Shown piece by piece: positions 33,388 through 42,347 of a stretch of DNA of 49,311 bases; position 1 is the first letter of the stretch; every line of letters begins with the position of its first letter. The notes under the pieces were generated by a model, which searched no databases, was not told the DNA's origin, and worked only from the letters and a program-made list of their open reading frames with translations. The translations under genes and the position numbers were made by a program. Source of the DNA: an uncultured Sulfitobacter sp. (GTDB taxonomy: Bacteria; Pseudomonadota; Alphaproteobacteria; Rhodobacterales; Rhodobacteraceae). The stretch covers positions 1 through 49,311 of the forward strand of contig CANLOQ010000012.1 of NCBI GenBank assembly GCA_947492925.1, given 5' to 3'.

Positions 33388-34925
33388 TGAAAAATCACCT
33401 AATATTTCAGTGTCGCCAGATGGCCTGGCTTGTGCTTTGCGTGGTCTTGGTTGGCGGTGCGGCATGGGCGCAGGACACTGCGCCGCGTATCGCGTTGATC
33501 GTGGGCAATGGCAGTTATGGGTCCGTGACACCGCTGGACAATCCGGTGCCTGATGCAGAACTGATGGCCGGCACGCTTGAGGCGCGCGGGTTTGACGTGA
33601 CAATGTTGCTGGATGCGGATCAGGTGACGTTGAACCGGGCCATTGCCCAGTTTGGCCGCGACCTGCGCAAGGGCGGCCGCGATGCGACGGGGCTGTTTTT
33701 CTATGCCGGGCACGCGGTGCAATCCTTTGGGTCCAACTATCTGTTACCCACCGATGCCAGCCTGACCAATGCCGCCGATCTGAGCCTTGTGGCCGTGCCC
33801 GCGCAGGCAGTGTTGCGCCAGATGTTTTCGGCCAAGAACAAGACCAACATTGTCATCCTTGATGCCTGCCGGAACAATCCCTTTGATGCGATACCCGACC
33901 TGAACGATAACGGTCTTGCGGAAATGAAATCCCCCACCGGGACGTTCCTGTCCTATTCCACGGCACCCGGTGCGGTGGCGCTGGACGGACTTGAGGGCAA
34001 CAGCCCGTTTACCAAGGCACTGGCCTCAGAAATTCCAACGCCCGGACTGCCGATTGAGCAGGTCTTTAAAAACGTGCGGGTTGAGGTGATCGACAAGACC
34101 GGGGGGCAACAGACGCCTTGGGATACGTCATCGCTGACGGACAATTTTGTGTTTACGCCCGCTGCCGTGATTGACGATCAGGCGCGTGCTGAGCTGGAGC
34201 TGTGGAATTCGGTCAAGGACAGCACCGATCCGGTGCCGGTGGTTCTTTTCATGCGCGGTTACCCCGACAGCAAGTTCATCCCGGAGGCGCGCGCGTTGCT
34301 GGACAGGATACTGGGTGCCGGAACTGCGACGGCTGCAACGCCGACGCCTGCACCAGCGCCACAGGTTGTCGAGGAGACAGCACCAGAAGCCCCGGTCGAC
34401 ACCACGGCAGAGCAGGAGCGGTTGATTGCGGCGGCCCAAGGCACCGGAGCGGCAGAGGATTATCAGGCCTATCTGGATGCTTTCCCAGACGGCATCTATG
34501 CAGAGTTTGCCATTTTTGAATTGCAGGTTCTGGCAGATAAAGCCGCGCGTGCACAGGCGGCACAGACCGAAGACACCACCGTAATTGCGGCCCTGCCTGA
34601 AGCCTCGCGCGCGGCGACGGCCCCAATGGGCACAGAGCTGACGTTTGTGATGCCTTTCACCAACGGGGGCGACGCTATTTTTGGCAAGAGCATTGAAGAG
34701 CTGGTCACCCTGTCGCCGCTGTTTCCCCCGATCGAAGGAATACCGGAGGAATTGTGGAAGGATCAAAGCTGTTCCAACTGCCACCAATGGACTAAGGACG
34801 CGCTGTGTACGCAGGGCAAGACCTATGTTTCTGCAGGCAATAACGATGCCGTGTCCAAGCCGCATCCCTATGGCGGCGGGTTCAAGGCAAACGTGCGTGC
34901 ATGGGCCGAGGGGGGCTGCAAATAA
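33387..34925 (+). CDS. Secreted caspase-like (C14) protease with C-terminal CXXCH motif
   Basis: 512 residues. The signal peptide ends near AAWAQ (residue ~29). Residues ~33-255 are a caspase-like p20 domain: RIALIVGNGSYG, catalytic His109 in FYAGHAVQ and Cys161 in VILDACRNNPF. A Pro/Ala-rich linker with two tetratricopeptide-like helical stretches follows (residues ~275-400). The end carries CSNCH (462-466), the form of a c-type haem attachment site, plus two further Cys. A haem-bearing or disulfide-linked orthocaspase in the periplasm would be unusual. It is translationally coupled to the YceI-OmpA gene and converges with the aldo/keto reductase gene 12 bp away. Confidence 0.88.
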   Translation: MKNHLIFQCRQMAWLVLCVVLVGGAAWAQDTAPRIALIVGNGSYGSVTPLDNPVPDAELMAGTLEARGFDVTMLLDADQVTLNRAIAQFGRDLRKGGRDATGLFFYAGHAVQSFGSNYLLPTDASLTNAADLSLVAVPAQAVLRQMFSAKNKTNIVILDACRNNPFDAIPDLNDNGLAEMKSPTGTFLSYSTAPGAVALDGLEGNSPFTKALASEIPTPGLPIEQVFKNVRVEVIDKTGGQQTPWDTSSLTDNFVFTPAAVIDDQARAELELWNSVKDSTDPVPVVLFMRGYPDSKFIPEARALLDRILGAGTATAATPTPAPAPQVVEETAPEAPVDTTAEQERLIAAAQGTGAAEDYQAYLDAFPDGIYAEFAIFELQVLADKAARAQAAQTEDTTVIAALPEASRAATAPMGTELTFVMPFTNGGDAIFGKSIEELVTLSPLFPPIEGIPEELWKDQSCSNCHQWTKDALCTQGKTYVSAGNNDAVSKPHPYGGGFKANVRAWAEGGCK

Positions 34926-34937
34926 TCCTGTAAAGGA

Positions 34938-35939
34938 TCAGCAGAACCGTTCCGGGCCTTGCCACTGAACCGCTGAATATCTGTCGCCGTGGGCCCAGCC
35001 CACCGGCAACACGCGTTCAATGGCGGCCAAATCATCGGTGCCGAGCGGGCGTTCGGCGGCCTCAAGCAATTGGGCGAAATGGGCGGGCGACCGGGTGCCC
35101 GGAATGGGGATGATGTGATCTCCCTGCGCCAGCACCCACGCCACCGCGAGCCCTGCGGCAGACATGCCCATATCCGCCGCCAGTGCCTGAAACGGGGCCA
35201 CGGCGGCGATGTTGGCGCTGTAGTTGGGTTCCATGAAGCGGGGGTTGTTGACCAGAAAGGGCAGATCCTGAACCGCGCGGTGGCTGAGCGGCGTATCGGT
35301 CAAAAAGGAGCGTCCCACGGGCGAGAAGGCGACAAGCGCCGTGCCCAGTTCCGCACAGGTCTGCACAAGGCCAAGTTCCGGCGCCCGGGTCGACAGGGAG
35401 TATTCCGACTGGACCGCAGCAACCGGGTGAACCGCATGGGCGCGGCGCAATGAACTGGGCGCGATTTCGGAAAAGCCGATGGCTTTGGTCTTGCCGGCCT
35501 TTACCAGTCCGGCCAGCGTCTGTGTCACCTCTTCAATGGGGACGGCCGGATCGCGCCGGTGGACATAGTAAAGATCAACCGCTTCAACGCCCAGCCGTTT
35601 CAGGCTGGCTTCAAGCTCTGCCTCAAGATGGGCGGCGGAATTGTCAAACGTGTTGCCGGGGCCGTCGGGATTACGCTTGATTGATCCCTTGGTGGCAATG
35701 GTGAAGTGGTCCTTTGCACCGCGATGCGCAGCGAGGTAGGCACCGATCACAGTTTCGGAACGGCCCATGCCATAGACATTTGCGGTGTCGATATGGGTGA
35801 CCCCTGCCGCCATTGCTGCGTCCAGAATGGCGTGGCTTTCTGTCTGGTTCGTGGGACCGTAGAAATCGGAAAAGGACATGGCCCCGATCCCGATGGGATG
35901 CACCTGAGGTCCGTTCTTGCCAAGAGATCTCGTCTTCAT
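34938..35939 (-). CDS. Aldo/keto reductase
   Basis: 333 residues from the ATG at 35939, preceded by GGAAGGAAACGG; open codons upstream to 36101 are unsupported. The catalytic tetrad is visible: Asp and Tyr in DTANVYGMGRSE, Lys in FTIATKGS, His in YYVHRRDP. It reduces an aldehyde or ketone with NADPH. Last gene of the eight-gene leftward operon starting at 43117, although a 103-bp gap precedes it, with no obvious element seen there. It may detoxify or interconvert an aldehyde formed by the pathway. Confidence 0.92.
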   Translation of the reverse strand: MKTRSLGKNGPQVHPIGIGAMSFSDFYGPTNQTESHAILDAAMAAGVTHIDTANVYGMGRSETVIGAYLAAHRGAKDHFTIATKGSIKRNPDGPGNTFDNSAAHLEAELEASLKRLGVEAVDLYYVHRRDPAVPIEEVTQTLAGLVKAGKTKAIGFSEIAPSSLRRAHAVHPVAAVQSEYSLSTRAPELGLVQTCAELGTALVAFSPVGRSFLTDTPLSHRAVQDLPFLVNNPRFMEPNYSANIAAVAPFQALAADMGMSAAGLAVAWVLAQGDHIIPIPGTRSPAHFAQLLEAAERPLGTDDLAAIERVLPVGWAHGDRYSAVQWQGPERFC

Positions 35940-36042
35940 ACCGTTTCCTTCCGGGGCCGCGCCACGCGCCCAGCATCGTGTGCCTATGGGTGATTGTCCA
36001 CGGGATGGTTGTACTGCGCGCCGTGTCGCGCAACAGGTGCCG

Positions 36043-37002
36043 TCAGTCCAGCACCATGCGCGGGAAATAAAAGGAAACGACCCAATTGGGCATATCCACA
36101 ATCTCGGATATCCTCAGGTCACCGCAGGTAGAGACCAGCATATAGGCATCGACTGCGGACATGCCGTGCCGCGCGGTCAGCAGATCAATCATGCCGGCCA
36201 CCGCGTCGCGCGCGCCGCTCATCAGATCGGGGCCGATGCCGGTGGTCACGTCGTACCCTTTGGCGTCAAGATGTCGGGTCACCGGCCCCGGCGTGCAAAA
36301 GCGCGGCATTCTGAGGTTTGCATCTTTTACCAGATCAAGGGTCAGGGTCACATCCATCGGGCTTTCGATGGCGGTGCCGCAGACCTCACCATCGCCCTGG
36401 GCGGCATGGGTATCACCCACGGAAAACAACGCTCCGGCCACTTCAACCGGAAGATAGATTTCCGTTCCGGTGGACAGATCGCGGATATCAAGGTTACCGC
36501 CCGTGCGCCGGGGCGGCACGATGGAATGGACCCCCGGTTCGGCAAGCGCCACACCGATGGTTCCGGTAAAGGGTTTCAGTGGCACGCGCCCCATGTCACC
36601 CCAAAGCGCCGGTGCCATTGTCGCGGCGTCATAGGTCCAAATGGTCAGGGCCGGATCTTCGAACTGATCCGCCAGCAGGCCAAATCCCGGTATGTTCGCG
36701 GTCCAGCCCCAAGCGGTGCCATCCGTTTCGCGCGGGGCGAAACCGTCCAATGTGATCTTGAGCGCATCCCCCGGTTCGGCCCCGTCTATATAGACCGGGC
36801 CAGACACCGGATTGATCTTGGCGAAATCAAGCGCCGTCACATCCGCGACGGTGCTTTGCGGCCCAAGCTGACCGGCAGAGGAATCCATACAATGAAACAG
36901 AAGCGTTGATCCCGGTGCCACAGTTTCAACCGGTGCGATGGCATTGTCCCAGCCAAAATGATGCTGGGCACCGTGAATGGTATAGTCGCAGGTCTTGCAC
37001 AT
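36043..37002 (-). CDS. Acetamidase/formamidase (FmdA/AmdA family)
   Basis: 319 residues with GGAGA before the ATG. Family features are the N-terminal HFGWDNAIAPVETVAPGS, NPVSGPVYIDGAEPGDALKI, GVHSIVPPRRTGGN and VGDTHAAQGDGEVCGTA. These zinc-type amidases release ammonia from formamide, acetamide or short amides. It follows the LivH-like permease by 44 bp, suggesting the imported compound or a product is a short amide. Confidence 0.93.
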   Translation of the reverse strand: MCKTCDYTIHGAQHHFGWDNAIAPVETVAPGSTLLFHCMDSSAGQLGPQSTVADVTALDFAKINPVSGPVYIDGAEPGDALKITLDGFAPRETDGTAWGWTANIPGFGLLADQFEDPALTIWTYDAATMAPALWGDMGRVPLKPFTGTIGVALAEPGVHSIVPPRRTGGNLDIRDLSTGTEIYLPVEVAGALFSVGDTHAAQGDGEVCGTAIESPMDVTLTLDLVKDANLRMPRFCTPGPVTRHLDAKGYDVTTGIGPDLMSGARDAVAGMIDLLTARHGMSAVDAYMLVSTCGDLRISEIVDMPNWVVSFYFPRMVLD

Positions 37003-37046
37003 GGGCGTTCTCCGTCAGGCAAAAGGCATATGGCAGAAGGCAATCA

Positions 37047-37934
37047 TCACGACCGCGCACCGCTGCGGGCAGGCAGCAGACCGTCAGGGCGCACCAGCAG
37101 CACGGCGATCACTGCGCTGAGGACAATGGCGTCGCGGTAGGGGGCCAGTGCATCGGGCAGGAATGCCTGCGTCAACACCTCAAGCGTGCCGATGACAAAA
37201 CCGCCCAGCACCGCACCGCCCAGACTGCCCAAGCCGCCCAGCACTGTTGCGATGAACGCCTTGAGGACCGGGAAAAAGCCCATCATCGGATCGACCGAGC
37301 CGCGCTGCGCGGTCCAGATCACAGCGGCGACACCGGCCAATAGGCCCGAAATAGCAAAGGCGGCAGCCACCACTCGGTTGGCCCGCACTCCCAGCATCCG
37401 CAGCATGTCGAAATCTTCTGCCGCTGCGCGCATCGCCATGCCGATGGCCAGTCGCCGCAGCACAAAGGTCAGACAGCCCAGTGACAGGATTGTCACAAGG
37501 ATTGATGCGGTGGGGGCGACACCGATGGTCATGCCGCCAATCTGGTATGACCCTGACCATGATGCAGGAAACGAAATTGGCACAGGCCGCGCCGAGATGC
37601 CGTTTTGGAACAAAACCTTGAGGATTTCTGACACCGCAAAACTTGTGATGAGCAGCGATATCACATCCGCCCCGCGCATCACGCGAAAGGCCGTGCGTTC
37701 CATCGCAAGAGCCATAACCACAGCGGCCCCCAGCCCGATGCAAAGTGCTGCGACGGGCGGAAAGCCAAAGACCATCGACAAAAAGATGCCGTAGCCTCCG
37801 AAAGTCATGATGTCACCGTGGGCAAAATTGATCAGCCCCACGATGGAAAAGACAATGGCCAGCCCCAGCGCGAGCATCGCGTAGATGCCGCCAAGGCTCA
37901 GCGCGTTTATGAGTTGTTGCAGAAGTTGATCCAT
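37047..37934 (-). CDS. Branched-chain-type ABC transporter permease, LivH-like
   Basis: 295 residues, very hydrophobic. The opening LINALSLGGIYAMLALGLAIVFSIVGLINFAHGD is typical for LivH/UrtB. Further landmarks are ERTAFRVMRGADVISLLITSFAVS and MRAAAEDFDMLRMLGV. One half of the membrane channel; the other half is the N-terminal part of the LivM-LivG fusion at 39835-41703. The gap to the LivF gene is 3 bp. Confidence 0.93.
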   Translation of the reverse strand: MDQLLQQLINALSLGGIYAMLALGLAIVFSIVGLINFAHGDIMTFGGYGIFLSMVFGFPPVAALCIGLGAAVVMALAMERTAFRVMRGADVISLLITSFAVSEILKVLFQNGISARPVPISFPASWSGSYQIGGMTIGVAPTASILVTILSLGCLTFVLRRLAIGMAMRAAAEDFDMLRMLGVRANRVVAAAFAISGLLAGVAAVIWTAQRGSVDPMMGFFPVLKAFIATVLGGLGSLGGAVLGGFVIGTLEVLTQAFLPDALAPYRDAIVLSAVIAVLLVRPDGLLPARSGARS

Positions 37935-37937
37935 TGT

Positions 37938-38654
37938 TCAGGCCGCCAGATATGCTGATTTCAGAAGATCGTCGCTTTGCAGGTCCGCAGGTGCGCCTTG
38001 CCCGGCGATTTCACCGTTTGCCATGACAACCGCGTGGTTGGCCACTTCGAGCGCGAGTGCCGCGTTCTGTTCGACCAGAAGAATGGAGATGCCTTCACCC
38101 TGAAGCTCTTCGATGATGGAAAAGATCGTATCGACCATCTGTGGCGCGAGCCCGAGTGAGGGTTCATCCATCAGCAATAGCCTTGGCGCGCCCATCAAGG
38201 CACGGGCGACCGCCAACATCTGTTGTTCCCCGCCGGACAGAAGGCCCGCCAGCTGACGGCGGCGTTCACCAAGGATAGGAAACCGTTCCATCATTTCGGC
38301 ACGGCGTGTGGCCGCGGTCTGGGGTGTGGCCACGGCAGTGCCAGCCACGATCAGGTTTTCCTCGACCGTCAGCGAAGCAAAGATACGCCGCCCTTCCGGG
38401 CAGATGCCAACGCCCGACCGCACAATGGCGTCGGGCGTGGCCTTGCTTGTGGGTTGGCCAAAAAGCGATACGCGCCCCGAGGCGATGGGCACCACACCGG
38501 CAATCGCCATCAGCGTGCTGGATTTGCCCGCACCATTGGCCCCCAGAAGGGCCGTGATGCCGCCCCGGGCGACGCCAAAGCTGATGCCGCGCACCGCCCG
38601 CACGGGGCCATAACGGACATCAAGTTCGGCGACGTCAAGAACAGTATCGCTCAT
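37938..38654 (-). CDS. ABC transporter ATP-binding protein, LivF-like
   Basis: 238 residues from the ATG at 38654 (MSDTVLDVAELDV); open codons up to 38822 are in the binding-protein gene. Walker A GANGAGKSS, signature LLSGGEQQMLAVARA, Walker B LLLMDEPSLGLAP, and switch His position occupied by Gln (VEQNAALAL), as is normal for LivF. It powers uptake with the LivG part of the fusion. Confidence 0.94.
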   Translation of the reverse strand: MSDTVLDVAELDVRYGPVRAVRGISFGVARGGITALLGANGAGKSSTLMAIAGVVPIASGRVSLFGQPTSKATPDAIVRSGVGICPEGRRIFASLTVEENLIVAGTAVATPQTAATRRAEMMERFPILGERRRQLAGLLSGGEQQMLAVARALMGAPRLLLMDEPSLGLAPQMVDTIFSIIEELQGEGISILLVEQNAALALEVANHAVVMANGEIAGQGAPADLQSDDLLKSAYLAA

Positions 38655-38667
38655 CCCGGCCATCCGA

Positions 38668-39816
38668 TCAGGGCTTTGGCAGGGTTTCGGGATCGGCCAT
38701 CTGACGCAGGACAAACTCCTTTTCGCCGTCCCCGGTGATGCGTGCCACAACAACATCGCGCAGCGGCATCCGGTCGGTTCCTTTGAAGGTAAAGTTCGAC
38801 ATGGTGCCTTTGCCGTTCTCAATCTCGGCCATTGCGGCGCTGACGGCGGCAGGGTCCGTGGTGCCTGCTGCGGCGACCGCCTGTTCGATCATATCAGCGA
38901 TGTCACAACCGTTGACGTAGTAATTGTTGTCAGGCGTCGTGCCGGTCGCCTCTTCGAAGCGTTTGATAAAGGCCGCATAGTCCGAGCCTTCCTCCGGAAA
39001 GCCTCCGGAGGTATGCACAACACCGTCGACCACTTCGCCCAGCCCGCGCACGGTCGGGGTATCAAGCACGTCGCCGCCCATGACCTGCGTGTCCACACCG
39101 GCCCCGCGCAGCGCGCGGATAAAGGCCGGGAAATCCGGCTCCCATGCCCAGGTGACAATCACGTCGGGCGCGGTTTCGGCGTTCTGAATGTTGGTCACAA
39201 TGGCGGAAAAGTCAGGCTGGTTCAGGCTGAAGGTGCTTTCACCGACCACTTCGCCGCCATTGGCTTCGAATACTTCACCAAAATAACGCGGTCCGCCGAG
39301 CGTATAGGCGCTGTCGGGCGACGTGAGCAGCCATGCCTTTTCAAACCCCTGATCGCGGGCATAGGCGGCCAGAACCGCGCCCTGCTGGTTGTCGCCGGGA
39401 TAGCTGCCAAAGACATGTGGCCCCACCTGCGTGAGCACCGGTGCGGTGCCCGCAAAGGTCATGGTCGGGACCATGTCGGCGGCGGTGATCTGGGCGGCGG
39501 CAATGGTCGGGTCCGCATCGGCCGAGGACACGATGAACTGCGCCCCGTCGTCCAGCATTTCCTGCACCACCTGAACGCCAAAGGCGATATCAGAGCGGGT
39601 GTCCTTGACGATCAGTCGCACCGGCGTGGTGCCGTTCAGCCCGCCGTTGGCCATCTTTTCATCCATGCAGAATTTGAACCCCGCATATGCAGGACCGTCA
39701 TAGGGGGCCAGATAGCCCGATTGTGCGGACATAACGCCGATGACGTAGTCTTCGGCGAAACTGGCGGTGCCGATTGCCGCAATCGCGGTGCCAAGCAGGA
39801 GAGACTTCAGTTTCAT
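38668..39816 (-). CDS. Branched-chain-type ABC substrate-binding protein (Peripla_BP_6)
   Basis: 382 residues. A Sec signal peptide ends near TASFAED. Typical segments are GVMSAQSGYLAPYDGPAYAG, LIVKDTRSDIAFGVQVVQEM and SPDSAYTLGGPRYFGEVFEANGG. It is a family 4 periplasmic binding protein related to those for amides, urea and branched-chain amino acids, and determines importer specificity. The ribosome site is GAAAGGAAACAAC. Ligand unknown; the operon's amidases suggest an amide. Confidence 0.93.
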   Translation of the reverse strand: MKLKSLLLGTAIAAIGTASFAEDYVIGVMSAQSGYLAPYDGPAYAGFKFCMDEKMANGGLNGTTPVRLIVKDTRSDIAFGVQVVQEMLDDGAQFIVSSADADPTIAAAQITAADMVPTMTFAGTAPVLTQVGPHVFGSYPGDNQQGAVLAAYARDQGFEKAWLLTSPDSAYTLGGPRYFGEVFEANGGEVVGESTFSLNQPDFSAIVTNIQNAETAPDVIVTWAWEPDFPAFIRALRGAGVDTQVMGGDVLDTPTVRGLGEVVDGVVHTSGGFPEEGSDYAAFIKRFEEATGTTPDNNYYVNGCDIADMIEQAVAAAGTTDPAAVSAAMAEIENGKGTMSNFTFKGTDRMPLRDVVVARITGDGEKEFVLRQMADPETLPKP

Positions 39817-39834
39817 GTTGTTTCCTTTCTGGTT

Positions 39835-41703
39835 TCAGGGTGCGAGGGCTTGATCTTTGGGTGGTGGTGCATCGGCGGCGCGAGCCACCCGACCGCGTCC
39901 GATGTAGGCTTCGATAACTTGCGGATCGGCGCGCACCTCTTCGGGGTCGCCTTCGGCAATTTTGGCACCACGGTTCATCACCACGATATGACTGCACAGC
40001 CGGTTCACAAAACGCAGGTCGTGGTCAATCAGCAGAATGCCGATGTTGCGGTCCTCGCTGATGCGGATCAGCCGGTCGGCAAGATCATCCGTTTCCGTTG
40101 GGTTCATCCCTGCCGCAGGTTCATCCAGCAGCAGGATCGCCGGGTCCTGTGCCAGCGCGCGGGCAATCTCCAGCCGTTTGCGCGCACCGTAAGGCAGATT
40201 GTCGGCGCGCATCGCGGCGATACTGCCAAGATCAAAGGCGTCAAGTTCGCGCAGGGCGATGGCATTCGCGGTCTTGCGGTCAGATCCCGCCGCAAGCGCC
40301 GCAACCAGCACATTCTCAAAGGCCGTGAGACCAGAGAACAGGCGCAGGTTCTGAAAGCTGCGCGCGACGCGGTTGTCGATGATCCGGTGGCGCGGCAATC
40401 CTGTCAGCTGCACACCGTCGATTTCGGCGGTGCCGCTGTCGGCTGTGTATTGACAGGTGATCAGGTTCACCAGCGTGGATTTGCCCGCACCGTTCGGCCC
40501 GATCAGCCCGGTAATCCGCCCCGCAGGCACGTCAAAGCTGACGTCTGTGACCGCCTTGACCCCGGCAAAGGATCGCGAAAGGCCGCGCGCGTGCAAGGTT
40601 TCGGTCGTCACGGGGCGCGGCGCAGGCGTTTGCGGCGCGCGGCCCGTGATACGGGTCAACAGCCGGGCACCCGCACCCGGGCCCAGTTCGAACCCGCCAA
40701 CCAACCCTTGCGGGCGCAACCAGATCACCAGAAGGATCGCGATGCCCAAAGACACGGTTGTCAGGCCGAACACTTCGGGCAGGGTGATGCCGCCCAGCGT
40801 GATGCCGCCTTCAAGATTGCGCACGGTGTTTTGCAGGATGGTTACCGCCACGACGCCCACAACCGCACCACCGACCGAGTTCATCCCGCCGACGATCATC
40901 ATCACCACATGCGCGAACACGAGGCCCAGATAGAAGGACGCGGGCGAGAACGCCCCGAGGCTGTGGCCGTACAGCGCGCCCGCCAGCGTGGCCAGCGTGC
41001 CCGACAGTGTCCAGGCGACCAGCCGCGCGCGGCGTGGCGAAATGCCAAGTGCCGTCGCCGCGTCCTCGTCATCGCGGACCGCACGAACAAAGAGGCCCCA
41101 CCTGCTTTCGCGGTAAAGGCGCGCGATAATGACAAAGAGGAAGGCCGCAGCCAGCACAAAAGCCAGATCGGTGATCCGTGGCACGCCGTAAAATGTCTGG
41201 CTACCGCGTGTGATTTCACGCGCCGAAATCGCGATGCTGTGCACGATAATCAACAGCCCCAGCGTCGAGATCGCAGCGGATGCGCCTACCAGCCGGGAAA
41301 CCGCGCTGCCGGTCAGCAGGGCAAAGCCCAGCCCCACCAGAAGGACAACGGGCAAGGCCCCCAGCAGCGTCAGCTCGTACCCCGCCATCCAGCCGGGAAG
41401 TTCGGGCAGGGCGCTGCGCTGTAATCCAGCGGGCATTGTCAGGATGCCCGAGGCATAGGCCCCCAGCGCCATGAACGCCCCGTGTCCGAACGACACGATA
41501 CCGGTGTTGCCGCAGAATACGGCCAGCGCCACCACCGCCGCGACGTTCACGCACATCAGCAGGGCAATGCGTTCGCCCGTGCGGCCAAAGACTACCGTAA
41601 GGATCACGACTGTTCCGATCAGCACGGCCAAAGCGGCAAGCGTGCGGATCCAGTTCGCCGCGCGCAACCGCGCCGGATGGGCGTGAAGCGCGGCGTCGGA
41701 CAT
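39835..41703 (-). CDS. Fused LivM-type permease and LivG-type ATPase
   Basis: 622 residues. Residues ~1-310 are a LivM-like permease (ICGNT-type FCGNTGIVSFGHGAFMALGAYASG, VRDDEDAATALGISP). After a linker, residues ~365-610 are a LivG-like ATPase: Walker A GPNGAGKST, signature PYGARKRLEIARA, Walker B LLLDEPAAGMNP, switch His in LLIDHDLRFV. Permease-ATPase fusions of this order are known in alphaproteobacterial Liv systems. The start overlaps the isochorismatase stop (TGATG). Confidence 0.93.
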   Translation of the reverse strand: MSDAALHAHPARLRAANWIRTLAALAVLIGTVVILTVVFGRTGERIALLMCVNVAAVVALAVFCGNTGIVSFGHGAFMALGAYASGILTMPAGLQRSALPELPGWMAGYELTLLGALPVVLLVGLGFALLTGSAVSRLVGASAAISTLGLLIIVHSIAISAREITRGSQTFYGVPRITDLAFVLAAAFLFVIIARLYRESRWGLFVRAVRDDEDAATALGISPRRARLVAWTLSGTLATLAGALYGHSLGAFSPASFYLGLVFAHVVMMIVGGMNSVGGAVVGVVAVTILQNTVRNLEGGITLGGITLPEVFGLTTVSLGIAILLVIWLRPQGLVGGFELGPGAGARLLTRITGRAPQTPAPRPVTTETLHARGLSRSFAGVKAVTDVSFDVPAGRITGLIGPNGAGKSTLVNLITCQYTADSGTAEIDGVQLTGLPRHRIIDNRVARSFQNLRLFSGLTAFENVLVAALAAGSDRKTANAIALRELDAFDLGSIAAMRADNLPYGARKRLEIARALAQDPAILLLDEPAAGMNPTETDDLADRLIRISEDRNIGILLIDHDLRFVNRLCSHIVVMNRGAKIAEGDPEEVRADPQVIEAYIGRGRVARAADAPPPKDQALAP

Positions 41704-42347
41704 CAGGTCTGCGCCTCAAGTTCGGCAATCAGTTCGGCACTGGTCACCTGACGGCAGTACCCCCGGATCGCCCCCAGCGAATTTTCATGCCGTTCGGGCG
41801 AATAGGTCAGGCAGGCATCAGTCACCTGTGTGACCAGATACCCCAGATCACAGGCGTCGCGAATGGCGCTTTCTACACATTGATCGGTGATCAGCCCCGA
41901 AAGCACCAGCTGGCGCACACCAAGGTTGCGCAGAATATAGTCGATGTGGGTAGAGACAAAGACCGAGGACGAGGATTTCGGCAGCACGATCTCGTCTCCT
42001 TGCGGGGCGATCCGGTCAATAACCTTGCCGTCCCAGCTTCCTTTGGGCACGTTGAAGCCGGTGATCTTGTAGTCAAGCGACCGGTCCCGGCCGTCCAGTG
42101 TCAGGCTTTCGATGGTGGTGTACATCACCTCAACCCCCGCCGCGCGGGCGGCTTTCTGAATGGCCTGCATGTTGGGCACCACGCGGGTGTCGAGCTGGTC
42201 AAAATACCAGCCGTATTTCTCTTGCATTTCGTCCGGTGGCAGGTCCCTGAATTCGGCCCCTTTGCGTTCGGCGGAAAAGTTCTGCACATCAATGAACAAC
42301 AGCGCAGATTGCGCCGGATCAAGGGGGACGTTGCGGGTTAAGGTCAT
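41703..42347 (-). CDS. Isochorismatase-family cysteine hydrolase (RutB/biuret-hydrolase-like)
   Basis: 214 residues. The catalytic triad is in place: Asp in LLFIDVQNF, Lys in VLPKSSSSVF, Cys in GLITDQCVESA. Members hydrolyse amide or ureido bonds (ureidoacrylate, biuret, N-carbamoylsarcosine, nicotinamide). It shares an ATGA overlap with the upstream gene and heads the transporter genes, so it probably acts on the imported compound. Its resemblance to RutB makes a carbamoyl/amide substrate attractive, but this is inference. Confidence 0.92.
   Translation of the reverse strand: MTLTRNVPLDPAQSALLFIDVQNFSAERKGAEFRDLPPDEMQEKYGWYFDQLDTRVVPNMQAIQKAARAAGVEVMYTTIESLTLDGRDRSLDYKITGFNVPKGSWDGKVIDRIAPQGDEIVLPKSSSSVFVSTHIDYILRNLGVRQLVLSGLITDQCVESAIRDACDLGYLVTQVTDACLTYSPERHENSLGAIRGYCRQVTSAELIAELEAQT

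Noticed and set aside
39013-41424. Very long (803-codon) open frame on the plus strand
   Set aside because: It lies antisense to the LivK-like gene and the LivM-LivG fusion, both unmistakable. High GC codon bias leaves long empty antisense frames; similar ones at 27620-29191 and 45595-47292 were rejected for the same reason.
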